Source of the DNA: Bin87 sp965207585
Lineage (GTDB): Bacteria > Chloroflexota > Dehalococcoidia > Lucifugimonadales > UBA3495
Assembly: GCA_965207585.1 (NCBI GenBank)
Contig: CBDBMT010000001.1
Coordinates: 1-64,000 of the forward strand
Direction: 5' to 3'
Length of the DNA stretch: 64,000 nucleotides
In this document: piece by piece, positions 26,424-34,885 of the stretch
Layout of the letters: the number at the start of each line of letters is the position of its first letter
Position numbering within the stretch: the stretch's first letter is position 1
Program-made: the position numbers and the translations under genes
Notes under the pieces: generated by a model
What the model was told of the DNA's origin: nothing
Database searches by the model: none
The model's input: only the letters and a program-made list of their open reading frames with translations

Positions 26424-26791
26424 ACACTCAGCAACGGCTCGACGCCAGCATAGAGCTCTTGGAACGCTCCAACCGAGAATTCAACACCGGCGGCAACACC
26501 ATGATTGCCGCCGAACTACTGTGGGGAACCTACGCCCAACTATCACTGGCTGTAGCAGAACTAAGAGGGTGGCCCGCATTGAGCCACGGAGCGTACCGCA
26601 ACACCGCAACCTACTTGCGTGACTTGCAGGGTTCGGAGCGATGGGTTTCGGACTGGGCAGCCGCTGAAAGACTGCATTCCCACTTCTATCAAGACAACCT
26701 GAGCGCGAATGAACTGAGAACTGCGCGGCTGGCAACAACACAAGGCATCATCGAGCTGCGCCGAATAATCAACGATGAAGCTGGTCGATGA
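26420..26791 (+). CDS. PaREP1/HEPN-like helical protein
   Basis: The start ATG at 26420 shares bases with the stop of the upstream gene (ATGA). It has 123 residues. SIELLERSNREFNTGGNTMI, AAELLWGTYAQLSLAVAELR and GWPALSHGAYRNTATYLRDL follow the pattern of PaREP1-type HEPN proteins: two helices, a GWP-xSH turn, then two helices. HEPN proteins include RNases and their partners. No Rx4-6H catalytic motif was identified, so it may be a non-catalytic member. Confidence 0.55.
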   Translation: MNTQQRLDASIELLERSNREFNTGGNTMIAAELLWGTYAQLSLAVAELRGWPALSHGAYRNTATYLRDLQGSERWVSDWAAAERLHSHFYQDNLSANELRTARLATTQGIIELRRIINDEAGR

Positions 26792-26995
26792 TCATTCAAT
26801 CGTAGGGCTGATCGTTACGTTTCCGACGGAGTCCCGGGCGTTCAAGGATCGCCTCCTTTTGTATAGCAATAGATCCCAGCCCACAGTTACGCACCCTAGC
26901 GCCAGCCCCGGCTCAGCAACAACGCTTCTCACGCCTACCCCCTTTATACCTCCTGTCATTGTGCGCGAAGCGTGGGAAGCTCATCGGCGTAGATC

Positions 26996-29900
26996 TTAAC
27001 GCCCCAGCCTGGCCAGCGCCCGGTCGAACAACATCTGGTGGTAGCCCTGGAAGTTGTCGCGCGTGATCGGGACGTAGATGTCCGGCTGGGCCGGGTTGCC
27101 CTCCAGGATTTCACCGCTGGGCCGGATGGTGTGCCCGACGGTCCACATGAACCGGAACAAGGGTTGTTCACTTCCCGGTAAATGAAGGGTCTCACGAACC
27201 TCCCAAGTGTTGCTGTAGCCGCCCGTGGGCATCCCGATGAACGTCGCCAGGTCGTTGTCCACCAACATGGCCATGAACTGGTCTAGGTGCGAACCACCAC
27301 GAACCCGGGCGTTGATGATGGCAATGTCGCCCCGGAAGTGGACCGGCGCGGGCTGTAGTATGCCGTCGGAGTCCCTGGGTAGGTGAGCCAGCTTGAAGGG
27401 TACCGGGGCAGTGTACTCGTCACCGCGGTTGATTGCGGCCAATCCGTCCGTCCGCGCCCACTCGTACAGCCAGCTTCCACTCAGGTTCCAGCCAGGTACG
27501 TCGGGAGCGCTGGTGTCCGGCTCCAAGCCCGCGATGTATTCGACCAGCCTTCGCCCGAGGTCGCTGAGCCGGACGTTGCCGAACGTGACCCGGAACGGAT
27601 CATCGACCAGCCGTTGTATCGCGTAGGCTCCGCCGGAGCCGCCGCTGCTCCAACTCACGTCGATGATCATGTCGTAATCCAGGATCTGTTCCTGCTGTGC
27701 ATACTGCATCAGCGCGGGAATGTCCTGGATCAGATCATCCCGTTCAAAGTCCCGCCAGTCGAGCAACACAATCCTCCGGTTGTGGTCAACCAGCACGTTG
27801 AAGTTCACCCGCTCCATCACCCGGTCGAACCCGGCGGTGGAATGGTATGAGTCAGCAGCAAAGCAACCGTAGCTGTAGGGCAGGGAAACGTCATAACGCT
27901 GGCCGTTCGGTCGCTCCAGCGTGAGATCCAGTTGAGCCGAATACAGGTGGGGCGGGACGTTCCAACGCATTTGCGTGAGATTGTCGGCCATCCGCCAGTA
28001 CAGCCCGGCAAGAGTGGAATGGCGTATCCAGGGTGTGAATTCTTCCACGTATTCCGCCATGCTGCGTCCATTGACACTGACTAGGACATCCCCAACGGTC
28101 GGGGAGGTCCTTCCCTGCGCATTCTGGGCCACAAAAAACGTCGGGTTGTTGACGTCCGATAGGTCGGGCAGCACATGGACGGGCGTGCCGACGCATAACG
28201 TCCGGCGTGGAGGCGTCAGTCCTTCCTCAACCGATTCCACCCGTAGGTGCGTGTCGCGCCGGGCATTGCTCAGTTTCAACAGCGCGTAATACAGGTCATT
28301 CTCGGTCCTGGCTTCGATGAATTCGGAGCGGAGTTTCCGCATATCCTCGATGTGGGAAAAGCCGATGTTACTTTCCTTGATTGGAGAAAAGGCCTCGCGC
28401 CGTTCCGTGTTGGTGATGATCTCATCAAACAGCACCGCCAGTTGATCGGTGCTGAACTGCCGATCCACCTGCACGCCGCAGAAGGGGAGAGCCAACCTGG
28501 GCAGATCGCTGTCGGCCACATTCTGCAACGCGGCCGGCATACAGCCGATGAGAGCCGTGCCGGACAACCTTATGGCCTCCAATTTGCTGAGGTCAGAAAG
28601 AGTGTCGGGTACCTCCCCCGTGAGCAGATTATCGTGGAGATCCAGCGTCCTCAACTCAGACAGATCGCCCAACGACGAGGGGATGGACCCCATCAAATGA
28701 TTGTTGTCCAAATCGAGCCGGGTCAGTTTGGAAAGCCGGCCCAGTGCCGGGGGGATTTGTCCCGACAGTCGGTTGTAGTCCAAGCGCAACAGTTCCAGGT
28801 TGGGAAGATCGCCCAGCGTCGCCGGAACTGGGCCGGTCAACTGGTTATGGCGCAGCGACAACCGTTCCATGCTGGCGAGGTTGCCCAGCGACGCAGGTAT
28901 TTCGTCCTCCAACTGATTTTCGTATAAGAAAAAGACCCGCACATTGGACATGTCGCCCAGGCTGGATGGTATGGGCCCGCTCAGTTCGTTGCCTTCCAGT
29001 TCCAGCAACTCGAGATTCGACAGGTTTCCCAGTTGTGAGGGAATCGACCCGGTGAGTTGGTTCCTGCCCAGTCTAAGCACTTCTAGCGACGAGAGACCGC
29101 CCAACGTTGTTGGTATGGATCCTGAGAGTCGGTTGTTTACGATTTCCAGCCGTCGCAACGAGGCCAGATTGCCTAGGCTGTCGGGCAGGCTGCCGGACAG
29201 GTGGTTGTCCGTGAGCAGTACGATTTCCAGATTCCGGAGGTTGCCGACCTCCGGGGGCACCGGGTTGGTCAAATTGTTCAGGCTCAGCCAGAGTTCTTTC
29301 AGGTTGGTGAGGTTACCCAGCGAGGCAGGTATCGGGCCAGACAGGTCGTTGTTGCGCAGCCTCAGGTTCTCGAGACTGGACAGGTCGCCCAACTCCGTCG
29401 GGATTTCACCAGACATTTCATTCTCTCGGAGATCGAGCACCTTGAGGTTGGACAGGTTTCCCAGGCTCCTCGGAATCGATCCAGACAGCCGGTTTTCATA
29501 CAAAAAAAGCCGTTCCAAACTGGTCAAGTTTCCCAGTTCGTTCGGGATTTCCCCGGTCAGATCGTTGGACCTGAGATTCAGGTACCTAAGATTAGACAGA
29601 CGCCCCAGTTCTCTCGGAATCGCTCCCGTGAAACCGTTGACACGCAGATTCATCCATTGCAGGTTGGATAGGTTCCCCAAACTCGTCGGTAATGGCCCAC
29701 TCAATTGGTTTTCGTACAGCCTCATCTCTTCCAAGTTTTTAAGGTCGCCCAATTCGCCTGGGATTGTCCCGGTCAGTTGATTGATGCTGAGGTTCAGATA
29801 TGTGAGTTCCGATAGGGCGCCCAGTTGCATCGGGACACTACCGGATAATTGGTTGCCACGGAAGTCCAACGCGATCAACCCGGTTAGGTTCCCCACCGCG

Positions 29901-31090
29901 GAAGGTATCCGGCCGTTCAGGTTGTTTTCCCGAAGCCGCAGTTCCGTCACGCGCCCGCCGTCATCCGTCGTCACTCCGTGCCATTCCTCAATCGGCGCAG
30001 TGCTCAGCCAGCCACTATTGTTGGTCCAATTAGCTCCACCTGTGGCGTTGTAGAGGGCAACCAATGCCGCTCGGTCCGTGTCCGCATTGGCATCTCCAGA
30101 TCTGCCGGCGCAATCCGGGGTGGGCAGGGTCATACCTGGCGGCAGGCTGTTCCGCCCCGGCAAAAACTCCCAGCGCGGGTTGCTGGGCCAGAAGAATTCG
30201 CTGCTCACGCTTCCGCCGCCGCCGGTATCAATGAAATTGTTGCTGGTCAGCACAGTAACGGCGTGACGGGCGCCCGGAGAGAGTCGTTGGACCGTGTACT
30301 CGGCGCGCCCGTTGTCAACTGGGATGTTCCGCGCGTTCACGTCCACGTACACGAACGCCTCGATCCATTCTCCGGTGCAGCTGGCCTTGGCCAGGTGGTA
30401 ATCCACCTCCATGTTGACATAGCCGACCCGGTAGTGCGTGGCCTGGGGAACGGCGTCCCAGGAAATGACCAGGTCCCCCGGGTTGTTGCCGTCGCGGACA
30501 GCAATGTTAGCGGTGGGCGGCGGGGCGGTTTGGGCCACCGCCGGCTCAGCGCACTCACCGGTGGGCAGGGTCATTCCCGGCGGCAGGGTGTTCCGTCCCG
30601 GCAAAAACTCCCAGCGCGGGTTGCTGGGCCAGAAGAACTCGCTGCTGACACTTCCGCCGCCACCGGTATCGACGAAGTTGTCGCTGGTCAGCACGGTGAA
30701 GGCGTGGCGGGCGCCCGGGGACAATCGCCGGACGGTGTACTCCGCTCGTCCGTTGTTGACTGGGATGTTCCGCGCGTTTACGTCAACGTAGACGAAAGCC
30801 TCAATCCATTCCTCAGTGCAGCTGGCCTTGGCCAGGTGGTAATCCACCTCCATGTTGACGTAGCCGATGCGATAGTGCGTGGCCTCCGGCACCGCGTCCC
30901 AGGAGATCACCACCTCACCCGAGTTGCTGCCCTCGCGGACCGCAATGTTCCCAGCGGACGGGATCTCACCTTGGGCTGCTGCCGGCGCCGCGCTGGCAAC
31001 GACAACGCTTACGAGGGCAACCAGGATGATAGCGAGGCACGGCACAGCAGGAGATTCCCAACCTTTGATGCTAGTTTTCAAGGATTTCAC
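26996..31090 (-). CDS. secreted FN3-LRR-S41-peptidase-like protein (1,364 aa)
   Basis: The GTG start at 31090 has GAGG upstream and overlaps the stop of the broken vapC frame (GTGA). Residues 1-40 are a signal peptide. Two nearly identical 130-residue FN3-like modules follow (about 48-180 and 195-327; EVVISWDAVPEATHYRIGY), then a GGANWTNNSGW cap. Next come 20 leucine-rich repeats of 24 residues (about 381-860) with the LSGxIPxxLGNLxxL consensus, a subtype best known from plants. From about 885 the sequence is S41/tail-protease-like: a PDZ-like VGDVLVSVNGRSM, then IIDVSWSSGGSGG, then INARVRGGSHLDQFMAML where the S41 serine would lie. Likely an exported, cell-surface enzyme with a recognition array. 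The peptidase assignment is from motif layout and is less certain than the LRRs. Confidence 0.85.
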   Translation of the reverse strand: MKSLKTSIKGWESPAVPCLAIILVALVSVVVASAAPAAAQGEIPSAGNIAVREGSNSGEVVISWDAVPEATHYRIGYVNMEVDYHLAKASCTEEWIEAFVYVDVNARNIPVNNGRAEYTVRRLSPGARHAFTVLTSDNFVDTGGGGSVSSEFFWPSNPRWEFLPGRNTLPPGMTLPTGECAEPAVAQTAPPPTANIAVRDGNNPGDLVISWDAVPQATHYRVGYVNMEVDYHLAKASCTGEWIEAFVYVDVNARNIPVDNGRAEYTVQRLSPGARHAVTVLTSNNFIDTGGGGSVSSEFFWPSNPRWEFLPGRNSLPPGMTLPTPDCAGRSGDANADTDRAALVALYNATGGANWTNNSGWLSTAPIEEWHGVTTDDGGRVTELRLRENNLNGRIPSAVGNLTGLIALDFRGNQLSGSVPMQLGALSELTYLNLSINQLTGTIPGELGDLKNLEEMRLYENQLSGPLPTSLGNLSNLQWMNLRVNGFTGAIPRELGRLSNLRYLNLRSNDLTGEIPNELGNLTSLERLFLYENRLSGSIPRSLGNLSNLKVLDLRENEMSGEIPTELGDLSSLENLRLRNNDLSGPIPASLGNLTNLKELWLSLNNLTNPVPPEVGNLRNLEIVLLTDNHLSGSLPDSLGNLASLRRLEIVNNRLSGSIPTTLGGLSSLEVLRLGRNQLTGSIPSQLGNLSNLELLELEGNELSGPIPSSLGDMSNVRVFFLYENQLEDEIPASLGNLASMERLSLRHNQLTGPVPATLGDLPNLELLRLDYNRLSGQIPPALGRLSKLTRLDLDNNHLMGSIPSSLGDLSELRTLDLHDNLLTGEVPDTLSDLSKLEAIRLSGTALIGCMPAALQNVADSDLPRLALPFCGVQVDRQFSTDQLAVLFDEIITNTERREAFSPIKESNIGFSHIEDMRKLRSEFIEARTENDLYYALLKLSNARRDTHLRVESVEEGLTPPRRTLCVGTPVHVLPDLSDVNNPTFFVAQNAQGRTSPTVGDVLVSVNGRSMAEYVEEFTPWIRHSTLAGLYWRMADNLTQMRWNVPPHLYSAQLDLTLERPNGQRYDVSLPYSYGCFAADSYHSTAGFDRVMERVNFNVLVDHNRRIVLLDWRDFERDDLIQDIPALMQYAQQEQILDYDMIIDVSWSSGGSGGAYAIQRLVDDPFRVTFGNVRLSDLGRRLVEYIAGLEPDTSAPDVPGWNLSGSWLYEWARTDGLAAINRGDEYTAPVPFKLAHLPRDSDGILQPAPVHFRGDIAIINARVRGGSHLDQFMAMLVDNDLATFIGMPTGGYSNTWEVRETLHLPGSEQPLFRFMWTVGHTIRPSGEILEGNPAQPDIYVPITRDNFQGYHQMLFDRALARLGR
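30110..30508 (-). repeat. FN3-like module, copy 2 of 3
   Basis: This encodes residues 195-327 of the LRR protein. It is almost identical to the copy at 30551-30949 and closely related to the C-terminal module of the subtilase at 54715-55122. Shared blocks include VGYVNMEVDYHLAKASC and GGGGSVSSEFFWPSNP. Confidence 0.85.
30551..30949 (-). repeat. FN3-like module, copy 1 of 3
   Basis: This encodes residues 48-180 of the LRR protein. Tandem with copy 2; the DNA is similar over the whole length, which indicates a recent duplication or gene conversion. Confidence 0.85.
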
Positions 31091-31429
31091 CTTATTACCT
31101 CGGCCAGTCCCTTGCGTCCGAATTGCTGGTTCCCGGCCACTAGGCAGACGCTGGTCTCGCGCAGCAGGTCTGCCACGTCCACATCCGACGGGTCCAGTAT
31201 CTCCATCTCCGGCAGCCGGTCAAAGTCGGTGTCCACCGTTATGATGCGACCCACACCCAGGCGCCGCATCACCACCAGATGCACCAGTTCCTGCAGCACC
31301 TCCACGTCAGTCACGAACGCCTACGCGTGCTCGGCCACCGCCATGAGAATACGCCTGCGGGATCCCGGTACCGGCGCTCCCGGCCGCATATATGGGCGCA
31401 TTGGAGTCAATGAAGACCGCCCGGCTCAT
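31087..31429 (-). pseudogene. VapC-type PIN toxin gene broken by frameshifts and a stop
   Basis: The ATG at 31429 starts MSRAVFIDSNAPIYAAG, a normal PIN N-terminus. The reading then needs a second frame (ERRYRDPAGV) and a third (ILMAVAEHA, then TAG in place of Trp, then AFVTDVEVLQELVH) to recover the toxin. The C-terminal part, ITVDTDFDRLPEMEILDPSD, includes the conserved D. At least two frameshifts and one nonsense change make it inactive. The start overlaps the antitoxin gene as in an intact pair. Confidence 0.75.
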
Positions 31430-31655
31430 GGGCCGCCTCCAGTTCCCTGGCCAACTGGGCAGGATCGGGCGGGTCTTCGATCTCCAGTGTCGCCAGGCGT
31501 CGCAATGCCGCTCGGCGCCGTTCCTGCACCACGGCCTCATACGCGTAGTCGATCAATCCGTTCACCACCTCGGAAATAGGCAGACCAAGCTCCTCGACGA
31601 TTTCATCCAAGCGCCGTCGCCGCTCGTCGTCCAGCTCCACATCCAAACGCGCCAT
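31407..31655 (-). CDS. ribbon-helix-helix-type antitoxin (toxin partner broken)
   Basis: The protein has 82 residues from the ATG at 31655. MARLDVELDDERRRRLDEIV then ELGLPISEVVNGLIDYAYE is a ribbon-helix-helix DNA-binding layout, and the rest is a charged helix for toxin binding. The toxin gene that overlaps its 3' end is broken, so the antitoxin remains alone. Palindromes at 31677-31701 precede it. Confidence 0.7.
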   Translation of the reverse strand: MARLDVELDDERRRRLDEIVEELGLPISEVVNGLIDYAYEAVVQERRRAALRRLATLEIEDPPDPAQLARELEAAHEPGGLH

Positions 31656-31676
31656 GATGGTCCGTTCCTGTGCATG

Positions 31677-31710
31677 ATACATTGTATGGCACAAAGTATA
31701 CGGCGTATGT
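31677..31710 (-). promoter_or_regulatory. palindromic operator candidates of the RHH antitoxin gene
   Basis: ATACATTGTAT at 31677-31687 is an 11-bp near-perfect palindrome, and GTATAC at 31696-31701 begins a second one. They lie 20-45 bp before the antitoxin start, a normal place for autorepression by ribbon-helix-helix proteins. Confidence 0.4.
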
Positions 31711-31818
31711 ATCCGGTCGGTCAAACCAACCGTTGGCCCACTCTTCCGGTCGCGCAGCTGGGCTGAACCGCACCCCGGCCAGTCGCCTCCCCCGTCTGCC
31801 GTCATCCTAGTAACCGTC

Positions 31819-32322
31819 ATGACCTACGCCCGCAACACCACCGTCAGCGCGATGCGCACCCGCAACGACATCGAGGAAACCCTCGAGAGGTACGGCGCCG
31901 ACGGTTTCGCCTACGCCGCACAGGGCAACCTGGCCACGGTCATATTCGCCATGGAGGACCGCTGCATACGCTTTGTCCTGGAGCTACCCGACCCCGAGGA
32001 GTTCCGCTACACCAACCACAGCCCGCCCCGGGAGCGCAGCAATCGTGCCCAGCGGGATGCCTACGACCAGGCCTGCCGCCAGCGGTGGCGAGCTCTGTTG
32101 CTGGTCATCAAGGCCAAGCTGGAGGCGGTCACCGCTGGAATCTCCACCATCGAGACCGAGTTCCTGGCCAACATCGTGCTCCCGGACAACACCACCGCCG
32201 GCGAGTGGATGCTCCCTCAGATCGACCGGGCTTACCGCACCGGGGAGATGCCGCCCCTGCTGCCGGTGGCCGGCAACTCTGATCACCGATCCTCTGGTCC
32301 CATCCCGCTGCCACCCGCCTGA
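31819..32322 (+). CDS. conserved unknown protein (phage-associated type)
   Basis: The protein has 167 residues: MTYARNTTVSAMRTRNDIEE, a beta stretch (FAYAAQGNLATVIFAMEDRC), a helical RQRWRALLLVIKAKLEAVTA and IETEFLANIVLPDNTTAGEW. I recognise this pattern from hypothetical proteins in phage-derived regions, always without function. The last 20 residues are Pro/Ser rich. No partner gene on the same transcript is obvious; it diverges from the antitoxin gene. Confidence 0.65.
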   Translation: MTYARNTTVSAMRTRNDIEETLERYGADGFAYAAQGNLATVIFAMEDRCIRFVLELPDPEEFRYTNHSPPRERSNRAQRDAYDQACRQRWRALLLVIKAKLEAVTAGISTIETEFLANIVLPDNTTAGEWMLPQIDRAYRTGEMPPLLPVAGNSDHRSSGPIPLPPA

Positions 32323-32441
32323 GTGCTGCGCCCGCAGTTGGGACTAGCGTTCCAATGTGGCACAATGATCCCGGCGGGCAGGCACGCGCTCGTAGGCAGG
32401 ATGGGCGATGGCGCCGCAGACCTTCCGCCGGGGAGGAGACC

Positions 32442-32702
32442 ATGCTGGAACGACGGAAGCCCATTGTCACCGAGTTAGCCTTGGCCGACAGCCTGGACCA
32501 GTTGGTGAACCTCATCGAGGAACTCAGGGCCGACGCGGATCTCCGTGTGGAGATCATTACAGACGAGACCTCTCTGGTGAAGCTCGCCTTCTCCGGCACT
32601 CCTGACGTGGGCTTCGCCATGCGGCGCGAGGTGCGCGACATTCCCGGCGAGGTGGTCCGCCGCATCTGGAACGAAGGCCTGCGCGACTACGAGACCGCGT
32701 AG
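32442..32702 (+). CDS. unknown 86-aa protein
   Basis: The ATG at 32442 follows GGGGAGGAGACC, a strong ribosome binding site. The sequence is mixed helix and strand (SLDQLVNLIEELRADADLRV; DVGFAMRREVRDIPGEVVRR). No family was recognised. It converges with the Fic gene with 1 bp between the two stops. Confidence 0.6.
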   Translation: MLERRKPIVTELALADSLDQLVNLIEELRADADLRVEIITDETSLVKLAFSGTPDVGFAMRREVRDIPGEVVRRIWNEGLRDYETA

Positions 32703-32703
32703 T

Positions 32704-33975
32704 TCACCGTCGCCGCTCCGGTACGCGGCGCACCGGATCGGCAACCAGCGTGTCACCCGCCGGACTGGCCAGCTGCCGTTCCAGCGCCGTGAACAGATCG
32801 ATAAGCTCGGGCGCCTCGAAGGCGCGGTTGCGCCGTCCCACGTTGGCCTGGACTAGCACTCCGGCTTCCACCAGCCGGTCCATGGCCTGGTTAGCCGCCT
32901 GGATCGAGCGTCCGGTCAGCTCGGCTGCAGTCGCCACGGTGAGCACCGGAGCCGCCGGCAGCGCTCCGATCAGTCGCTGAACCGCCGAGTCCCGACGTGG
33001 TCTGCTCGCTCGCTGACGCCAGTTCTCCTGCAGCTGCCGCACCCGTTCCTCAAACCAACCCGCGTCTGCCACCGCCCGGCGACAGGCCGAGGCAAACAGC
33101 GCCGTCCAGCGGTTGATGTCCGAGTGAGCGGTTTCCGACCCGGGCTCGCCCTCGTAGCGAGTGGCCGTCAGTCCCGCCACGTAGTCGTCTGCCCAGGTGG
33201 CCAGGACCAGCGACACTGGAGGCAGGAACCGTGCTGCGATCCCGCGCCGGCGCAGCGCCAGGTGGATCAGCACCCTTCCGGCGCGCCCATTGCCGTCGAC
33301 GAAGGGATGGATGGTCTCGAACTGAGCGTGAGCAATCGCAGCCTGGGCCAGGGCTGGCAGACCATCATCGTTGCAGAAGACAATCAGGTCATTCAGCAGG
33401 GCAGGGATGTCCTCTGGCGGCGGTGGAACGAACGCTGCCGAGCAGGGATTGTAGGCACTGCCGCCGATCCAGTTCTGCACCGTGCGGATCCGGCCGCCGT
33501 GCTCCTCCAGCCGGGTCCCCTCAAGGAGCCGACGATGAACCTCCAACAGGATGTCCAGCGTTATCGGACCGTCCGGTTCAACCACTTCCATCCCCCAGAC
33601 CATGGCATCGATGTTGGCCAGCACTTCGGCGGCCGTGACGTCCCTGACCTCATCCCCCAACCGGCGGGCTGCGTCGGCTCGCAGCAGTCTTCTTCCCTCC
33701 ACCACCAAACCTTCGATGCGCGAGGATGCCACGGACTCGGCGCGCAACAGCAGTCGCACCAGGCCCTCGGTATCGGCCAGAGCGTCCACCGCCCCGTTGA
33801 GCCTGACTAGGTCGGCCTCGGCGTCTGCGACGTCCGCGGCCACATCGCCGTCGAAGGCGAAGCGGCGACCCGCCAGGAAGTCCGGCCGATAGACCGAGTA
33901 CCGGCATGGCCGACGGTCACGCCGGGTCGGCGCCGAGAAGTCAGGTCCCCAAACGCGTTCCTCAAATCTGGCCAT
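32704..33975 (-). CDS. Fic-family AMP-transferase with C-terminal winged helix
   Basis: The ATG at 33975 is chosen because GGAG lies 7 bases upstream; a TTG two codons earlier is possible. It has 423 residues. The N-terminal part carries the inhibitory motif SSRIEG (Glu88), which folds back on the active site in class II Fic proteins. The catalytic motif HPFVDGNGRAGR spans residues 223-234 and is complete. The last 90 residues form a winged helix (AAELTGRSIQAANQAMDRLV). Fic enzymes attach AMP or another nucleotide to target proteins; those with an HTH tail can regulate their own gene. A perfect inverted repeat lies just upstream. Confidence 0.93.
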   Translation of the reverse strand: MARFEERVWGPDFSAPTRRDRRPCRYSVYRPDFLAGRRFAFDGDVAADVADAEADLVRLNGAVDALADTEGLVRLLLRAESVASSRIEGLVVEGRRLLRADAARRLGDEVRDVTAAEVLANIDAMVWGMEVVEPDGPITLDILLEVHRRLLEGTRLEEHGGRIRTVQNWIGGSAYNPCSAAFVPPPPEDIPALLNDLIVFCNDDGLPALAQAAIAHAQFETIHPFVDGNGRAGRVLIHLALRRRGIAARFLPPVSLVLATWADDYVAGLTATRYEGEPGSETAHSDINRWTALFASACRRAVADAGWFEERVRQLQENWRQRASRPRRDSAVQRLIGALPAAPVLTVATAAELTGRSIQAANQAMDRLVEAGVLVQANVGRRNRAFEAPELIDLFTALERQLASPAGDTLVADPVRRVPERRR

Positions 33976-33986
33976 ATGCAATCTCC

Positions 33987-34017
33987 ATATTCAAGGATAG
34001 CATCCAACCTTGAATAT
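33987..34017 (-). promoter_or_regulatory. perfect inverted repeat upstream of the Fic gene
   Basis: ATATTCAAGG at 33987-33996 and CCTTGAATAT at 34008-34017 form perfect 10-bp arms with an 11-bp spacer. The repeat ends 11 bp before the start codon and abuts the ribosome binding site. A dimeric HTH protein would fit; the Fic protein's own winged helix is the obvious candidate. Confidence 0.6.
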
Positions 34018-34186
34018 AAGCCCGGCCAATTAAAGTTTCGGGGCGGCCACCGTCCCGCGACCAACATCCCCGACAGGATGCTACTGGCCGATCTCCCGGC
34101 GGTACTGGGCCAGGCGCCGGTCGGTGAGTTCGGTAGCGAAAGACGCTACTAAGTTCTACAATTAAAGAAGACAGTCGGAGTGACAG

Positions 34187-34885
34187 ATGACCACACCCAT
34201 CGCCACCTTCGAGGACATACTGGCCGCCATGGAGAACAACCCCAGGCTCCAGGCAGCCTTGCACCAGCACGTCCTCGACCAAGAGTTCTTGCAGCTGCCC
34301 GCCATCGTGAGGGAGCTCCAGCAGGCTGTAGCCCAACTGACCCAGTTGGTGCACGACTACATTGCCGCTACCGACGCGCGGTTGGAGCAGATAGAAACAC
34401 GCTTGGCCAGGCTGGAGGACGACGTTACGGAGCTGAAAGCCGGACAAGCCAGGCTGGAAGGGAACATGAACCGGCTGATTGGCTCGGACTACGAGCGCAA
34501 AGCGGCTCGTTGCGCCAGCAGGCTGGCGCAACGCAACCTGTCGCTCCGGGACCTGCATGTCATCTACGCTATCACCACACCAGACAGCAATCGGCTTCCG
34601 GAGTTGTTGGACCGAGCCGTAGCGGCCGGCCGCATCGACGCTGATGAAGCCGACGATCTGGAAAATGCGGACGTGATCCTGGCCGGCCCCGACCACTACG
34701 TAGTGGCGGAGACGTCGGTAACAGTGGCTAGAAACGATGTCATGCGAGCCAGAAACCGGGCTGACTTGCTGGCTCGGGCCACCGCAACTAGCGGGAAAGC
34801 GACGGTCATTGGCGCGCAGGCCCTGGACTCAGCCGTTCAGGACGCGGCCGCCAACGACGTCGCGATAATGATCCTGTCAGAATAG
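34187..34885 (+). CDS. coiled-coil protein with PD-(D/E)XK-like C-terminal domain
   Basis: The protein has 232 residues behind a GGAGTGACAG site. Residues 40-100 are a coiled coil (ARLEQIETRLARLEDDVTEL). GSDYERKAARCASRLAQRNL follows, then VILAGPDHYVVAETSVTVAR NDVMRARNRADLLARA (given here in two pieces), where the AETS strand and the following helix match the E-x-S variant of the fold. Such proteins are widespread in Chloroflexota and cyanobacteria, often near Uma2 nucleases, without known function. The protein at 60632-61066 is a shorter relative. A role in DNA cleavage is inferred only from the fold. Confidence 0.65.
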   Translation: MTTPIATFEDILAAMENNPRLQAALHQHVLDQEFLQLPAIVRELQQAVAQLTQLVHDYIAATDARLEQIETRLARLEDDVTELKAGQARLEGNMNRLIGSDYERKAARCASRLAQRNLSLRDLHVIYAITTPDSNRLPELLDRAVAAGRIDADEADDLENADVILAGPDHYVVAETSVTVARNDVMRARNRADLLARATATSGKATVIGAQALDSAVQDAAANDVAIMILSE

